Source of the DNA: an uncultured Mediterranea sp.
GTDB lineage: Bacteria > Bacteroidota > Bacteroidia > Bacteroidales > Bacteroidaceae
NCBI GenBank assembly: GCA_945641355.1
Contig: CALZEQ010000008.1
Span: 1-64,000 of the forward strand
Direction: 5' to 3'
Length of the DNA stretch: 64,000 nucleotides
Positions 11,115 to 20,166 of the stretch are shown piece after piece (within the stretch, counting starts at the first letter, position 1; every line of letters begins with the position of its first letter). Both the position numbers and the translations under genes were made by a program. The notes beneath the pieces were generated by a model, which worked only from the letters and a program-made list of their open reading frames with translations, was not told the origin of the DNA and did no database searches.

Positions 11115-12647
11115 TCAGATGCGTCTGATCTTGCCCAGCATCTGTCGGCTCCAGGCCATCTCCTTTTCTGTCCACTCTTTCTCTTCTCCCTCTATCCCCT
11201 GCGACTGATACTGCTCAAGCAACTGCAGATACTCCTCCAGCACATGCCCTGCCTGCATCTGCTTGTCCATGCGCAGCAACAACAGGACACGCTGTTTCTG
11301 AATCTCCAGATTGGGACTGTCACCTGCCAGCTCCTGTGCCGTGTCGAGCCACTCCATGCACTGACGGCTGGCCTCTTCGCTGTTCACCAGCGCCATGTTC
11401 GACTTGACCAGAATCACGTAGTCATTGTCTGTCGCCAAGCGGTTCTCCACATTCTTCTTGGCTGTCCGCAGTGCCTCTTGATAGCGTTTGGCATTGAACT
11501 TCATCAGGGCATTGAACGTCACCACATCCGATGTCTTCTTCAGATAGGAGCGCTGGGGCTGGCAACCGTCTGACGCGCCCGCCTTTTCTATACGCTTCTG
11601 CAAGTCGGCCAGACTGTTGTAACGGACCATATCTTTGGTACGGTGGCTTTGTTCGTAATAGGCCGCTATCTTGGAGAGAGCCGAGGCTAAGGCATCCGGA
11701 TTATACCCTTTGAATGCCAGCAGGTCACATGCCAAGCGGTCGGCCTGCACCTCCTGCTGTGTCTTGTAGCGCATCCCCAACCGGTCGACGGCAGGCGCAC
11801 TGAGCAACGCTGCGATGCACCCTACGCCAGCCATCGCACTGACAGCATACGAGGAGCGGTCGCCCGTCCAGTCACCATCCTCTTCCGCCACTACGGCCAC
11901 CGCACCCAATACGTTTGCCCAAAACTCGGCTCTGTTGGCACGCTGCTCGGCACGGCGGATATTATCTACCTGATGGTCGAGGACAAAGTGTCCCAGCTCG
12001 CAGGCAATCACCGCAGCCAGTTCGTCCTCTGAATCGACGGTACAGAGCAGGCCGGTACTAATCAACATTGCACCGTTGGGCAACATGTAAGCATCCGGAT
12101 CGGGCGACTGTATGAGTCGGACGTTCAGAGACTCGATGCGATTGGCGTCAATCGTGCTTGTGTGGAGTTTGGCAAACACGCCCTGTACATACGAAGCCAG
12201 GTAGTCATCCTGATAGGCTATTTCTTCCAGCTCCTTCAGGTAATCCTGACACTCCTCCTCCATCTCCTGCCGCAATTCGTTCCGATAGCCGTTGTTATAG
12301 AAATAGTGGTACATGTGTCCTTTCAGATAGGCCTGCTGCCAAAATTCCTGATCGGACTCAGGAGGCAGCAGACGGACCGAGGCCAGCTCCAGTTCAGACA
12401 GCGGATGCTGGATGCCCATCGCGTCGGCCACATAGTATATGCCACTCTCCAACGCCTGCGATCCGGTAATCTTGACCACCTGACGGATAAGCATCGGCGT
12501 ACCGACAGGCAGGTCGAAGAGCGATTCTTTCATCTCAGCCCGTACATGCAGTTCCCCACTCAAGTCTACCTGCCTTTGTCTGGCCGCTACATTGCCTGTC
12601 CAAAGGAATGCCAGTAAGCCTGTTAATAAAATCCATTGCTTCATCAT
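11115..12647 (-). CDS. M48-like exported peptidase with altered zinc motif (CELGH)
   Basis: A 510-aa exported protein with a signal peptide (MMKQWILLTG to about VAARQ). The central domain matches M48 peptidases (BepA/Oma1-like): SPDPDAYMLPNGAMLISTGLL, then AAVIACELGHFVLDHQ and EVQADRLACDLLAFKGYNPDA. The first zinc-ligand histidine of HExxH is replaced by Cys216 (codon TGC), while E217, H220 and the third ligand E299 in EVQAD are kept. The C-terminal third is helical and resembles TPR-like repeats. The gene may encode a chaperone-like pseudopeptidase or a Cys-ligated zinc enzyme. It is monocistronic, with a TATATTTG -7 box upstream. Confidence 0.8.
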   Translation of the reverse strand: MMKQWILLTGLLAFLWTGNVAARQRQVDLSGELHVRAEMKESLFDLPVGTPMLIRQVVKITGSQALESGIYYVADAMGIQHPLSELELASVRLLPPESDQEFWQQAYLKGHMYHYFYNNGYRNELRQEMEEECQDYLKELEEIAYQDDYLASYVQGVFAKLHTSTIDANRIESLNVRLIQSPDPDAYMLPNGAMLISTGLLCTVDSEDELAAVIACELGHFVLDHQVDNIRRAEQRANRAEFWANVLGAVAVVAEEDGDWTGDRSSYAVSAMAGVGCIAALLSAPAVDRLGMRYKTQQEVQADRLACDLLAFKGYNPDALASALSKIAAYYEQSHRTKDMVRYNSLADLQKRIEKAGASDGCQPQRSYLKKTSDVVTFNALMKFNAKRYQEALRTAKKNVENRLATDNDYVILVKSNMALVNSEEASRQCMEWLDTAQELAGDSPNLEIQKQRVLLLLRMDKQMQAGHVLEEYLQLLEQYQSQGIEGEEKEWTEKEMAWSRQMLGKIRRI

Positions 12648-12695
12648 AATGTTTCTATTATATTATAAGTTTTTGTATGTTCGGCTTCCTGATGG

Positions 12696-12703
12696 CAAAT
12701 ATA
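12696..12703 (-). promoter_or_regulatory. -7 element of the M48-like gene
   Basis: The complement reads TATATTTG, a perfect TAnnTTTG, about 50 nt upstream of the ATG. No clear -33 TTG is seen at the standard distance. Confidence 0.5.
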
Positions 12704-12814
12704 GCGGAGGAAGATGAGCCGACGAAGGGAACCTTCCTATTTTTCCATAGGGATTTTCCTAAACGGGCAGCGTGTTTTCCACTTACAAACAGGAATGGAG
12801 CGTGTACCAAAACC

Positions 12815-12849
12815 AAGAGAGGCATCCACTTCGTGTGGATGCCTCTCTT
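12815..12849. terminator. strong hairpin downstream of the L31 gene
   Basis: A 15-bp perfect stem (12815-12829 with 12835-12849) and the 5-nt loop TTCGT lie 28 nt after the stop of rpmE on the minus strand. The U tract is poor, but the position supports transcription termination. Confidence 0.7.
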
Positions 12850-12876
12850 ATATCATCAAAGTGATAGGATGCTTTC

Positions 12877-13128
12877 TTACTTTCTGCGGTTACCGTAACG
12901 GCTCATGAACTTATCTACGCGACCGGCGGTGTCAACCAGCTTGGACTTACCCGTATAGAAAGGGTGAGAAGAGCTGGAGATTTCGAGCTTAACCAAGGGA
13001 TAAGTCTCGCCTTCGAACTCAATAGTCTCCTTCGTATTGACAGTAGAACGAGACAAGAACATGTCACCATTTGACATATCTTTAAATACTACCGGACGGT
13101 AATTTTCAGGATGAATACCTTTTTTCAT
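12877..13128 (-). CDS. rpmE2: 50S ribosomal protein L31, type B
   Basis: A small 83-aa ribosomal protein of the large subunit. The start is ATG 13128 ([19 protein letters not shown]); upstream in-frame codons have no family similarity. The sequence contains [33 protein letters not shown], the conserved L31 region. It lacks the CxxC zinc pair of type A L31, so it is the zinc-independent form. A TATCTTTG -7 box 77 nt upstream and a strong hairpin after the stop make it a self-contained unit. Confidence 0.95.
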   Translation of the reverse strand: MKKGIHPENYRPVVFKDMSNGDMFLSRSTVNTKETIEFEGETYPLVKLEISSSSHPFYTGKSKLVDTAGRVDKFMSRYGNRRK

Positions 13129-13204
13129 TTCAATATTTGTTTTTTTAATTATTACTCGGTTACTATTTGGTAATGATAGTGTAATGGTCTTCTTTTTCAG
13201 GGCG

Positions 13205-13212
13205 CAAAGATA
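13205..13212 (-). promoter_or_regulatory. -7 element of the L31 gene
   Basis: The complement reads TATCTTTG, a perfect match. The leader of about 70 nt contains partly self-complementary GTTACT/AGTAAC-like segments that could be an autoregulatory site, but I cannot define it. Confidence 0.5.
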
Positions 13213-13308
13213 ATGCATTTCTGTGAAACAAGAAAAAAAGTTGCCGAAAAAAATAGGTTTATCAAGTTTAATTTCTGATTTTTGCATCATTGAATCAGCA
13301 AATGACAT

Positions 13309-14319
13309 ATGAAAAGAGCACTTTTACTATGCTGCAGCTGCCTGTTGGTGCTGGCTGTAGAGGCACAAAAAGCCGAACGCAAGCTGTACAGCCTTGCGTT
13401 TTACAATCTGGAGAACCTGTTTGACACCCATCATGACCCCGGCAAGAACGACACCGAATTTCTGCCCGATGGCAGCTACCGATGGACGGCCGAGCGGTAT
13501 GAATCGAAACTGAAGAATATGGCACGGGTACTGGCCGACCTGTCACGCGACCAGGTGGCCGAAGGACCTGCACTCATCGGAGTGGCCGAAGTAGAGAACC
13601 GACGGGTACTGGACGACCTGACCCGACAACCGGGCATCGACCACCTGCGATACATCCACTACGAAGGGCCTGACAAGAGAGGCATCGACTGCGCCCTGCT
13701 GTACGACCCGCAGCAGTTTGAGGTGAAGCGTTCCAAGCTGGTGCTGTCGCAACCCTACCAAGGCGACACCGTCCATCTGACACGAGGATTCCTGATTGTC
13801 GAAGGACGACTGGCCGGCGAACGCTGCTGCGTCATCGTCAACCACTGGCCTTCCCGAGGGGCGACCAGCGACGTGCGCGTACATGCAGCGCAGCAGGTGA
13901 AGGCACTGAAGGACTCGCTGATGCACCGCCACCGCAAGCTGAAACTGATAATTATGGGCGACTTGAACGACGACCCGATGGACGAGAGCCTGCAGGCATT
14001 GGGCACCTGCAAATATCCGCACGAGGTAAAAAAGGGCACACTCTACAATCCCTGGTGGGAGACGCTGGAGGACAAAGGTATAGGCACCCTCTCCTATCGC
14101 GGCAAGTGGAACCTGTTCGACCAGATTATCCTCTCACGCCCCCTGCTGAAGTCCAGACGCGGCCTGCGCTACGACCATCACGAAGTCTTCCGCCGCGACT
14201 ACCTGCTGGAGCAGGAAGGCAAATACAAAGGCACCCCCTTCCGCACCTTCGGCGGCCGCAAATGGCTGAACGGATATAGCGACCACCTGCCCACCATCGT
14301 CTATCTGAAACGTAACTAA
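13309..14319 (+). CDS. exported endonuclease/exonuclease/phosphatase family protein
   Basis: A 336-aa protein of the DNase I-like EEP superfamily with a signal peptide ([20 protein letters not shown]). Catalytic motifs are complete: FYNLENLFD (Asn/Glu), [11 protein letters not shown] (metal-binding Glu), [18 protein letters not shown] (His), IMGDLNDDP (Asp, Asn) and [12 protein letters not shown] (final Asp-His). Such Bacteroidetes proteins are thought to act as periplasmic nucleases or phosphodiesterases; the substrate is unknown. It is divergent from rpmE2 and appears monocistronic. Confidence 0.88.
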   Translation: MKRALLLCCSCLLVLAVEAQKAERKLYSLAFYNLENLFDTHHDPGKNDTEFLPDGSYRWTAERYESKLKNMARVLADLSRDQVAEGPALIGVAEVENRRVLDDLTRQPGIDHLRYIHYEGPDKRGIDCALLYDPQQFEVKRSKLVLSQPYQGDTVHLTRGFLIVEGRLAGERCCVIVNHWPSRGATSDVRVHAAQQVKALKDSLMHRHRKLKLIIMGDLNDDPMDESLQALGTCKYPHEVKKGTLYNPWWETLEDKGIGTLSYRGKWNLFDQIILSRPLLKSRRGLRYDHHEVFRRDYLLEQEGKYKGTPFRTFGGRKWLNGYSDHLPTIVYLKRN

Positions 14320-14400
14320 GGAAAACGATTTGCATCGGCACAGCAAATGGCCGCAACGGAACAACTTTTGATAAAAAAAACGATTTTATTCGCCCACTCA

Positions 14401-14431
14401 TTGCTATATTTTTAGAGAATGTGTAACTTTG
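14401..14431 (+). promoter_or_regulatory. promoter of the aldolase gene
   Basis: TTG (14401-14403), a 20-nt spacer and TAACTTTG (14424-14431) match the Bacteroides consensus fully. The leader is about 35 nt. Confidence 0.75.
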
Positions 14432-14471
14432 CGCAGAATTTTAATTCACTAATCAATAAACTTTAAACAAA

Positions 14472-15476
14472 ATGGTTAATTACAAAGATTTGGGTCTCGT
14501 GAACACCAAAGAGATGTTTGCGAAGGCAATCAAAGGCGGATATGCTATCCCGGCTTTCAACTTCAACAACATGGAGCAGCTTCAGGCTATCATCAAGGCT
14601 GCCGTAGAGACAAAGTCTCCGGTTATCCTGCAGGTATCCAAAGGCGCTCGCAACTATGCCAACCAGACATTGCTGCGCTACATGGCAGAAGGTGCTGTAG
14701 AGTATGCCAAGGAGTTGGGTTGCGAACATCCTGAAATCGTACTTCACCTGGACCACGGAGACAGCTTCGAGCTCTGCAAGTCTTGCGTAGATATGGGCTT
14801 CTCTTCTGTCATGATCGACGGTTCTCACCTGCCCTATGAGGAGAACGTTGCGCTGACAAAGAAGGTTGTTGAATATGCTCACCAATATGATGTAACGGTA
14901 GAAGGCGAACTCGGTGTGCTGGCCGGCGTTGAAGACGAGGTTTGCGCAGAGCACCACACCTATACCAACCCCGAAGAAGTAATCGACTTCGCTACCCGCA
15001 CCGGTTGCGACAGCTTGGCTATCTCTATCGGTACTTCTCACGGTGCCTATAAGTTCAAGCCCGAACAGTGCCACGTTGACCCCGCTACAGGTCGTCTGGT
15101 TCCTCCTCCTTTGGCATTCGACGTATTGGATGGCGTTATGGAGAAGCTGCCGGGATTCCCCATCGTGCTGCACGGTTCATCTTCTGTTCCCCAGGAGTAT
15201 GTAGACATGATCAACCAGTACGGCGGCAAGCTGGAAGCTGCTATCGGTATCCCCGAAGAAGAGCTGCGTAAGGCTGCCAAGAGCGCAGTATGCAAGATCA
15301 ACATCGACTCTGACTCTCGTCTGGCCATGACAGCTGCTGCCCGCAAGGTATTCTTCGAGAAGCCGGGTGAATTTGACCCGCGCAAGTACCTGGGTCCGGC
15401 TCGTGACGAAATGGAGAAGATGTACAAGCACAAAATCATCAACGTGCTTGGTTCTGACGGCAAATTGGCTGAATAA
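14472..15476 (+). CDS. fba: class II fructose-bisphosphate aldolase
   Basis: A zinc-dependent aldolase of glycolysis and gluconeogenesis that cleaves fructose 1,6-bisphosphate to two triose phosphates. The protein is 334 aa. Metal and substrate motifs are visible: HLDHGDSFELC (His, Asp), MIDGSHLPYEENV, VEGELGVLAGVEDEV (Glu), ISIGTSHGAYKF (His), LHGSSSVPQ (His) and INIDSDSRLA. Strong codon bias and a canonical promoter fit a highly expressed gene. A hairpin at 15495-15521 follows. Confidence 0.96.
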   Translation: MVNYKDLGLVNTKEMFAKAIKGGYAIPAFNFNNMEQLQAIIKAAVETKSPVILQVSKGARNYANQTLLRYMAEGAVEYAKELGCEHPEIVLHLDHGDSFELCKSCVDMGFSSVMIDGSHLPYEENVALTKKVVEYAHQYDVTVEGELGVLAGVEDEVCAEHHTYTNPEEVIDFATRTGCDSLAISIGTSHGAYKFKPEQCHVDPATGRLVPPPLAFDVLDGVMEKLPGFPIVLHGSSSVPQEYVDMINQYGGKLEAAIGIPEEELRKAAKSAVCKINIDSDSRLAMTAAARKVFFEKPGEFDPRKYLGPARDEMEKMYKHKIINVLGSDGKLAE

Positions 15477-15494
15477 TATCCAATTGGCAGTATA

Positions 15495-15521
15495 GTCAGT
15501 CTGTCCCTGCGACGGACTGAC
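15495..15521 (+). terminator. terminator hairpin after the aldolase gene
   Basis: GTCAGTCTGTC (15495-15505) pairs with GACGGACTGAC (15511-15521) with one G-U pair, across a 5-nt loop, starting 19 nt after the stop codon. Confidence 0.65.
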
Positions 15522-15534
15522 ATCTTTGACAAGC

Positions 15535-15600
15535 GGCACGGATGACACGGAATTCATACAGGGCAGACACGCCTCTGTGGCATTCCATGTAATCCGTGCC
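15535..15600. repeat. 66-nt imperfect palindrome with GGGCAGACAC core
   Basis: The outer arms GGCACGGATGACACGGAA and the complement of the segment ending at 15600 pair with few mismatches. The centre contains GGGCAGACACGCCTCTG, which resembles the palindromes at 1721, 4301 and 17416. It lies between the aldolase and DUF4421 genes. Confidence 0.55.
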
Positions 15601-15631
15601 TTTCTATTCACTACGTAGAGATTGATGAGCT

Positions 15632-16642
15632 ATGCTACGGCATCGGATTGTGTACGTTATGTGCCTGTTGCTCGCTAACGGATACCTGTTTGCGCAACAG
15701 AGCGGAGAGCAAAGTATGTGGAATCGCTTCTTTGACTTCCTGTCAGCGTCAAAGGCCGACTCTGCTTATGCCGTACGCCATCCCTACCGCTTCAGTATCA
15801 AACCCAAGCTGGGTACCTCCATTGGCATCTACGACGTCTCCTGGAAGGGTGACGGCACCAGCAACCGATACAGCCTGCGCGCCCACCCGATATGGAAACT
15901 GGGAGTCAACGTCAGCTACCGCAACCTGACCATCGGCATACAGCGCAACATCAGCAAGTTCTTCGACGACGGCGGAAGCAACAACACGGAGTACAGCGCC
16001 AGCTCGTACGGCAACAAATTCGGAGGCGAATTCTCCTACAGCCTGATGGGGCGATACACCCTCTGGAACGCGAACGACCGCGAATGGCACAAACGGCTGA
16101 GCAGCATCCAGTCGAAGCGTCTGTTTGCCAACGGCTACTACGTATTCAACCACCGGCACTTTTCCTATCCCGCCGCCTTTACCCAGAGCTACCACCAGAA
16201 GCGCAGTTGCGGCAGTGCCTTGATAGGGCTGTTCTTCAGCAACGAATGGATTGATATAGACACCTCCCTGCTGCAGGAGGAGGCGGGCGAGCAGCTGGGT
16301 GACGTGCGCTATCCCCAACAGATTACGTCGCGCAGCTTCGGCATCAACGGTGGCTATGCCTACAACTGGGTGCTGGGCAGCAAATGGATGCTGCACGGCT
16401 CGCTGGTCCCCTCCGTCTCCCTGCACAAAAAGGGCACCATCACCTTCGACGAAACCAAGCAGAAACTGAAACAAGAACCGATTGACCTGGGATGCATCGT
16501 ACGGATGGGAGCCCTCTGGGACCGCTCCCGCTACTTTGCCGGCTTCACAGCTGTGCTGACGCTCACCGAATTAGGCAAGGGGCTGGTCAATGTCACCGAC
16601 TGCTATGTACGCACCCGCCTATTCTACGGATTCCGATTCTGA
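15632..16642 (+). CDS. DUF4421 family protein, probable outer-membrane barrel
   Basis: A 336-aa protein with a short signal peptide (MLRHRIVYVMCLLLANGYLFAQQ). The body alternates polar and aromatic residues and ends with YVRTRLFYGFRF, typical of an outer-membrane beta barrel closing on Phe. The segment SIKPKLGTSIGIYDVSWKGDG and the overall pattern match Bacteroidetes proteins that I recall as DUF4421. The function is unknown. The gene seems to stand alone, with a palindrome upstream and a Crp/Fnr gene downstream. Confidence 0.75.
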   Translation: MLRHRIVYVMCLLLANGYLFAQQSGEQSMWNRFFDFLSASKADSAYAVRHPYRFSIKPKLGTSIGIYDVSWKGDGTSNRYSLRAHPIWKLGVNVSYRNLTIGIQRNISKFFDDGGSNNTEYSASSYGNKFGGEFSYSLMGRYTLWNANDREWHKRLSSIQSKRLFANGYYVFNHRHFSYPAAFTQSYHQKRSCGSALIGLFFSNEWIDIDTSLLQEEAGEQLGDVRYPQQITSRSFGINGGYAYNWVLGSKWMLHGSLVPSVSLHKKGTITFDETKQKLKQEPIDLGCIVRMGALWDRSRYFAGFTAVLTLTELGKGLVNVTDCYVRTRLFYGFRF

Positions 16643-16753
16643 ACAAAAACACGCTACGTATGAGCGAGTTACAATCGGATGACAAGCCACACTACTTTCC
16701 CCAAAACACAACTGAAAAACGGCACTTTTCTTTTCCGATTGAGATTTTTGATG

Positions 16754-16761
16754 TACCTTTG
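16754..16761 (+). promoter_or_regulatory. -7 element of the Crp/Fnr gene
   Basis: TACCTTTG is a perfect -7 box, 26 nt before the ATG. A T-rich stretch lies at the -33 position (16731-16734). Confidence 0.6.
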
Positions 16762-16786
16762 CCGCCGTAATCAAAAACCAAACCGA

Positions 16787-17368
16787 ATGGACGCACTATT
16801 GAAAGAGACTGTAACAGCAGCTGTCAATTCGCGTTATCCGGGCATGTCGCTGGATAGCCGCAAGCTGATTGAAGAGGTGCTGATACGCAAGGAACTGGAA
16901 AAGGGCGAAAAGCTTCTGGACGAAGGACAGGTCAGCCACCACTTTGTACTGGTGGGCAAAGGCATGATACGCCAATTCTATTATAAGAATGGGAAAGACG
17001 TGACCGAACACTTCTCTTACGAAGGATGCATAGCCATGTGCATCGAAAGCATCTTGAAACAAGAACCTACCCGCCTCATGATAGAGGCTCTCGAACCCAG
17101 CACGGTCTATCTGCTGCCTTACAATAAGCTGATGGCACTGACGGAGATGTCGTGGGAAATCAACCTCTTCTACCGCAAAGTACTGGAATTTTCACTGATC
17201 GTATCGCAAGTGAAGGCGGATGCCTGGCGGTTTGAGACAGCCCACGAACGCTATCGCCGTCTGCTCGAAACCCATCCCGAGGTAGTGAAACGTGCCCCTC
17301 TCTCGCACATCGCCTCCTATCTGCTGATGACACCCGAGACACTGAGCCGGGTACGGGCCAGCATCTGA
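16787..17368 (+). CDS. Crp/Fnr family transcriptional regulator
   Basis: A 193-aa regulator with an N-terminal cyclic-nucleotide-binding-like beta roll (about residues 15-120: LEKGEKLLDEGQVSHHFVLVGKGMIRQFYYKNGKDVTEHFSYEG region) and a short C-terminal winged helix (APLSHIASYLLMTPETLSRVRAS). Start ATG 16787 is chosen because the promoter -7 box lies just upstream; a longer in-frame reading would start before the promoter. There are no Fnr-type N-terminal cysteines, so oxygen sensing by an Fe-S cluster is unlikely. The ligand and targets are unknown. Confidence 0.88.
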   Translation: MDALLKETVTAAVNSRYPGMSLDSRKLIEEVLIRKELEKGEKLLDEGQVSHHFVLVGKGMIRQFYYKNGKDVTEHFSYEGCIAMCIESILKQEPTRLMIEALEPSTVYLLPYNKLMALTEMSWEINLFYRKVLEFSLIVSQVKADAWRFETAHERYRRLLETHPEVVKRAPLSHIASYLLMTPETLSRVRASI

Positions 17369-17415
17369 TTTGCCATCTGTGTGTCCGCCCAGCACACCGA
17401 TGGCTGATGCATGAA

Positions 17416-17437
17416 GGGCAGACACACAGGCCTGCCC
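17416..17437. repeat. GGGCAGACACACAGG palindrome
   Basis: GGGCAG (17416-17421) pairs with CTGCCC (17432-17437), followed by CCTAC as at other copies. An inverted partial copy (TGTGTCCGCCC) lies at about 17381-17391. It separates the convergent Crp/Fnr and uxuA genes and may act as a bidirectional terminator. Confidence 0.55.
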
Positions 17438-17464
17438 CTACAAGTATCTACTTAATCGAACGTA

Positions 17465-18643
17465 TTATTTGCCGTTCTTCAGCTCGTCGTCCACCACAGC
17501 CAGCATACCTTCTACCTGTGCCAGAGCCAGCATACGCCCATGGAAGGAGTAGCCTGCATTGTAGCCCTTGTCTTCATCGCCCAGCATGGTGCGGCCATGG
17601 TCTACCCGCATTGGCAGGTTGGGATTCTCTTTCTCGAAGATGCGGATCAGGTCAATCAAGTGGCCACGTCCCTCCAGGTGCGAACTCTCTATGAAGTTGC
17701 CGCCGGGCATCGCTGCCGTGCTGCGCAGGTGCACGAAGTGCGTACGCTTGGCAAACTTGCGTGCCAGCTCGCGTGTGTCGTTGTGTTCGCCTGCACTGAG
17801 CGAACCGGCACAGAAGGTCAGTCCGTTGTGCGGATTGTCCACGGCCTGCAGGAACCATTCGATGTCGGCCTCGTCCGTCACGATACGCGGCAAGCCCAGC
17901 AGTTGGAAAGGAGGATCGTCGGGATGCACGCACATGTTGACACCATACTCCTCGCACACAGGCATGATGGCACTCAGGAAGTAGCGCATGTTCTCGCGCA
18001 ACGCATCGCGGTCGATGTCCTTGTACAGGGCCAGAAGTCCCTTGAAGATGCTGACGGGATTCTTGTCACCCTCCTTGATGTTTCCGTTCACAAAGCCCTG
18101 TGTCTTCACAATGATGGCATCCACCAGTTCGTCCTTCTCGGCCTCGGTAATCACCTTGTCCAGTTCGTTCACCTTGGCAATCTCCTCAGGCGAATAGTCC
18201 TTCTCGGCTCCCTCACGCTTCAGGATACGCAGGTCGAAGTAGGCAAAGCGGATGCGGTCGAAATAGAGCGAGGATGATCCGTCAGCCCAAGGATGCTGCA
18301 AGTCAGTACGCACCCAGTCAATGACAGGCATAAAGTTGTAGCAGACAGTCTTGACACCACATTTGCCCAAATTGGCCAGACTGACCTTATAGTTCTCAAT
18401 CAAGCGGTCGCGATCCGGGCCGGCATACTTAATGGCTTCGCAAACAGGTAGGCTCTCCACAACCGACCAGCGCAGTCCGTGCGCCTCAATGTAGTTCTTC
18501 AGGTCAAGGATGGCCTCTTCGGTCCAGATTTCTCCATTCGGAATGTCATGCAGGGCAGTCACAATTCCCTCCACCCCGATTTGCCTCAGCATACTAAGTG
18601 TGATTTGGTCTTTCTTGCCAAACCATCTCCATGTTTTCTCCAT
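17465..18643 (-). CDS. uxuA: mannonate dehydratase
   Basis: UxuA dehydrates D-mannonate to 2-keto-3-deoxygluconate in the glucuronate branch of hexuronate catabolism. The protein is 392 aa with the family's opening MEKTWRWFGKKDQITLSMLRQIGVEGIVTALHDIPNGEIW, the metal-site region MCVHPDDPPFQLLGLPRIV, the FCAGSLSAGEHND segment, HFVHLRS, and MRVDHGRTMLGDED near the end. A canonical promoter lies upstream, divergent from a PfkB-family kinase whose promoter region overlaps. The isomerase (uxaC) and oxidoreductase (uxuB) are not in the window. Confidence 0.95.
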   Translation of the reverse strand: MEKTWRWFGKKDQITLSMLRQIGVEGIVTALHDIPNGEIWTEEAILDLKNYIEAHGLRWSVVESLPVCEAIKYAGPDRDRLIENYKVSLANLGKCGVKTVCYNFMPVIDWVRTDLQHPWADGSSSLYFDRIRFAYFDLRILKREGAEKDYSPEEIAKVNELDKVITEAEKDELVDAIIVKTQGFVNGNIKEGDKNPVSIFKGLLALYKDIDRDALRENMRYFLSAIMPVCEEYGVNMCVHPDDPPFQLLGLPRIVTDEADIEWFLQAVDNPHNGLTFCAGSLSAGEHNDTRELARKFAKRTHFVHLRSTAAMPGGNFIESSHLEGRGHLIDLIRIFEKENPNLPMRVDHGRTMLGDEDKGYNAGYSFHGRMLALAQVEGMLAVVDDELKNGK

Positions 18644-18684
18644 ATAAAAATACTTTTAGTCGATATTTTCCATTTGTTATGCCA

Positions 18685-18715
18685 CAAAAGTAAGGGATTC
18701 GGAAGAGACTTGCAA
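18685..18715 (-). promoter_or_regulatory. uxuA promoter
   Basis: TTG (complement of 18713-18715) and TACTTTTG (complement of 18685-18692) are separated by 20 nt. The -33 box lies inside the first of two TTGCAA direct repeats (18710-18715 and 18721-18726). Confidence 0.7.
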
Positions 18716-18735
18716 CAAATTTGCAAACAAATCAC

Positions 18736-18743
18736 TATCTTCG
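18736..18743 (+). promoter_or_regulatory. -7 element of the PfkB-family kinase gene
   Basis: TATCTTCG matches TAnnTTTG at seven of eight positions, 27 nt upstream of the ATG. It fires away from the uxuA promoter across a shared segment of about 50 bp. Confidence 0.45.
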
Positions 18744-18769
18744 CAGCCGAAAAAATAACTCACAAAAGA

Positions 18770-19651
18770 ATGAACAACCATAAATTATGCTGTATCGGGT
18801 TTATTACCCAAGATAAAATAGTCACACCACAAAGTACGGTATATATGCCGGGCGGTACTTCGTATTACTTCGCTCATGGCATCAGACATCTGAACACGGA
18901 AGGTTTCCTGCTGGTCACTGCATTGGCCGACAGCGACCTGCATGTAGTGGAAGAGATGCGTCAGGAGGGCATCGAAGTGAAGGCACTGCACAGCACCCAC
19001 TCCGTCTGCTTTGAGAACATCTATGGTGCCAATACCAACGAGCGCAAACAGCGGGTGACGGCCAAAGCCGACCCTTTCACTCCCGAGGGTCTGGCCGACG
19101 TGAAGGCAGACATCATCCACCTGGGCAGCCTGCTGGCCGATGATTTTTCGCTGGAGGTCATCAAGTCGCTGTCTACGCAAGGACAACTGTCGGTCGACGT
19201 GCAAGGTTTCTTGCGCAAAGTAGAGAACGAGCAGGTATTGCCCATCGACTGGACGGAGAAGCGCGAAGCCTTACGCTACATCCATACCCTGAAAGCAAAC
19301 GAAGGCGAAATGGAGGTGCTGACGCAATGCAGCGATCCGCACGAAGCCGCCCTGCGCATTGCCGACTGGGGCGTAAAGGAGGTACTCCTCACGCTGGGCG
19401 ACAAAGGTTCGCTTATCTATGCCGGCGGACAGTTCTACGATATACCTGCCTACCCCACCCTGAACATCGTAGATGCTACAGGATGTGGCGACACGTATAT
19501 GGTAGGCTATCTGTACATGCGCAACCGAGGCGCATCCTATCAGGAAGCCGGTTGCTTTGCCGCAGCCATGTGTACCCTGAAGTTGCAATCGCACGGCCCG
19601 TTCAAAAGTACCGAAGCGGCCGTACGCAACATCATCGGACAGGCGTTCTGA
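18770..19651 (+). CDS. PfkB-family carbohydrate kinase
   Basis: A 293-aa ribokinase-like sugar kinase. Start ATG 18770 (MNNHKLCCIGFITQDK) matches the normal family N-terminus; upstream in-frame sequence is the uxuA promoter region. The second PfkB signature is present as NIVDATGCGDTYMVGYLYM, with the catalytic Asp in GCGD (Cys replaces the more usual Ala). A PGGTSYYFAHGI segment near residue 30 corresponds to the substrate-binding glycine pair. Divergence from uxuA suggests, but does not prove, a role in keto-deoxy-sugar metabolism. Confidence 0.82.
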   Translation: MNNHKLCCIGFITQDKIVTPQSTVYMPGGTSYYFAHGIRHLNTEGFLLVTALADSDLHVVEEMRQEGIEVKALHSTHSVCFENIYGANTNERKQRVTAKADPFTPEGLADVKADIIHLGSLLADDFSLEVIKSLSTQGQLSVDVQGFLRKVENEQVLPIDWTEKREALRYIHTLKANEGEMEVLTQCSDPHEAALRIADWGVKEVLLTLGDKGSLIYAGGQFYDIPAYPTLNIVDATGCGDTYMVGYLYMRNRGASYQEAGCFAAAMCTLKLQSHGPFKSTEAAVRNIIGQAF

Positions 19652-19689
19652 GGTCAGGCTGTTTTTGAAGCAGCCCAGCCTCAGCAGGC

Positions 19690-20145
19690 CTACTCCCTGT
19701 TCATCAGCCGCTGCTCGGCCATCTGCTCATACTTGGTACCCGGACGGCCATAGTTGGCATAAGGGTAGATGGAGATGCCTCCACGCGGCGTAAAGATGCC
19801 GGTCACTTCTATGTACTTGGGATCCATCAGACGTATCAGGTCGTTCAGGATGATGTTGACACAGTCCTCGTGAAAAGCACCGTGGTTGCGAAAGCTGAAA
19901 AGATAGAGTTTCAGACTTTTGCTCTCCACCATTTTCACATCGGGGATGTAGCAGATACGTATCTCTGCAAAGTCCGGCTGTCCTGTAATGGGGCACAAGC
20001 TGGTAAATTCCGGACAATTGAAACGTACCCAATAGTCGCGTCCGGGGTGCTTGTTGTCAAACGCTTCCAGCACCTCGGGCGCGTAGTCTTGTTTGTACTC
20101 GGTCTTCCGACCCAGCAAAGTCAGTTGTTCTTTCAGTTCTGCCAT
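19690..20145 (-). CDS. queF: NADPH-dependent 7-cyano-7-deazaguanine reductase
   Basis: QueF reduces preQ0 to preQ1 in queuosine biosynthesis. The protein is 151 aa, the short unimodular form. The catalytic cysteine is C51 in [16 protein letters not shown], and the NADPH/substrate region [24 protein letters not shown] is intact. It follows queC by 21 nt, the last gene of a queT-queC-queF unit. Confidence 0.96.
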   Translation of the reverse strand: MAELKEQLTLLGRKTEYKQDYAPEVLEAFDNKHPGRDYWVRFNCPEFTSLCPITGQPDFAEIRICYIPDVKMVESKSLKLYLFSFRNHGAFHEDCVNIILNDLIRLMDPKYIEVTGIFTPRGGISIYPYANYGRPGTKYEQMAEQRLMNRE

Positions 20146-20166
20146 ATTCTTTCTTTTTATAGATTA

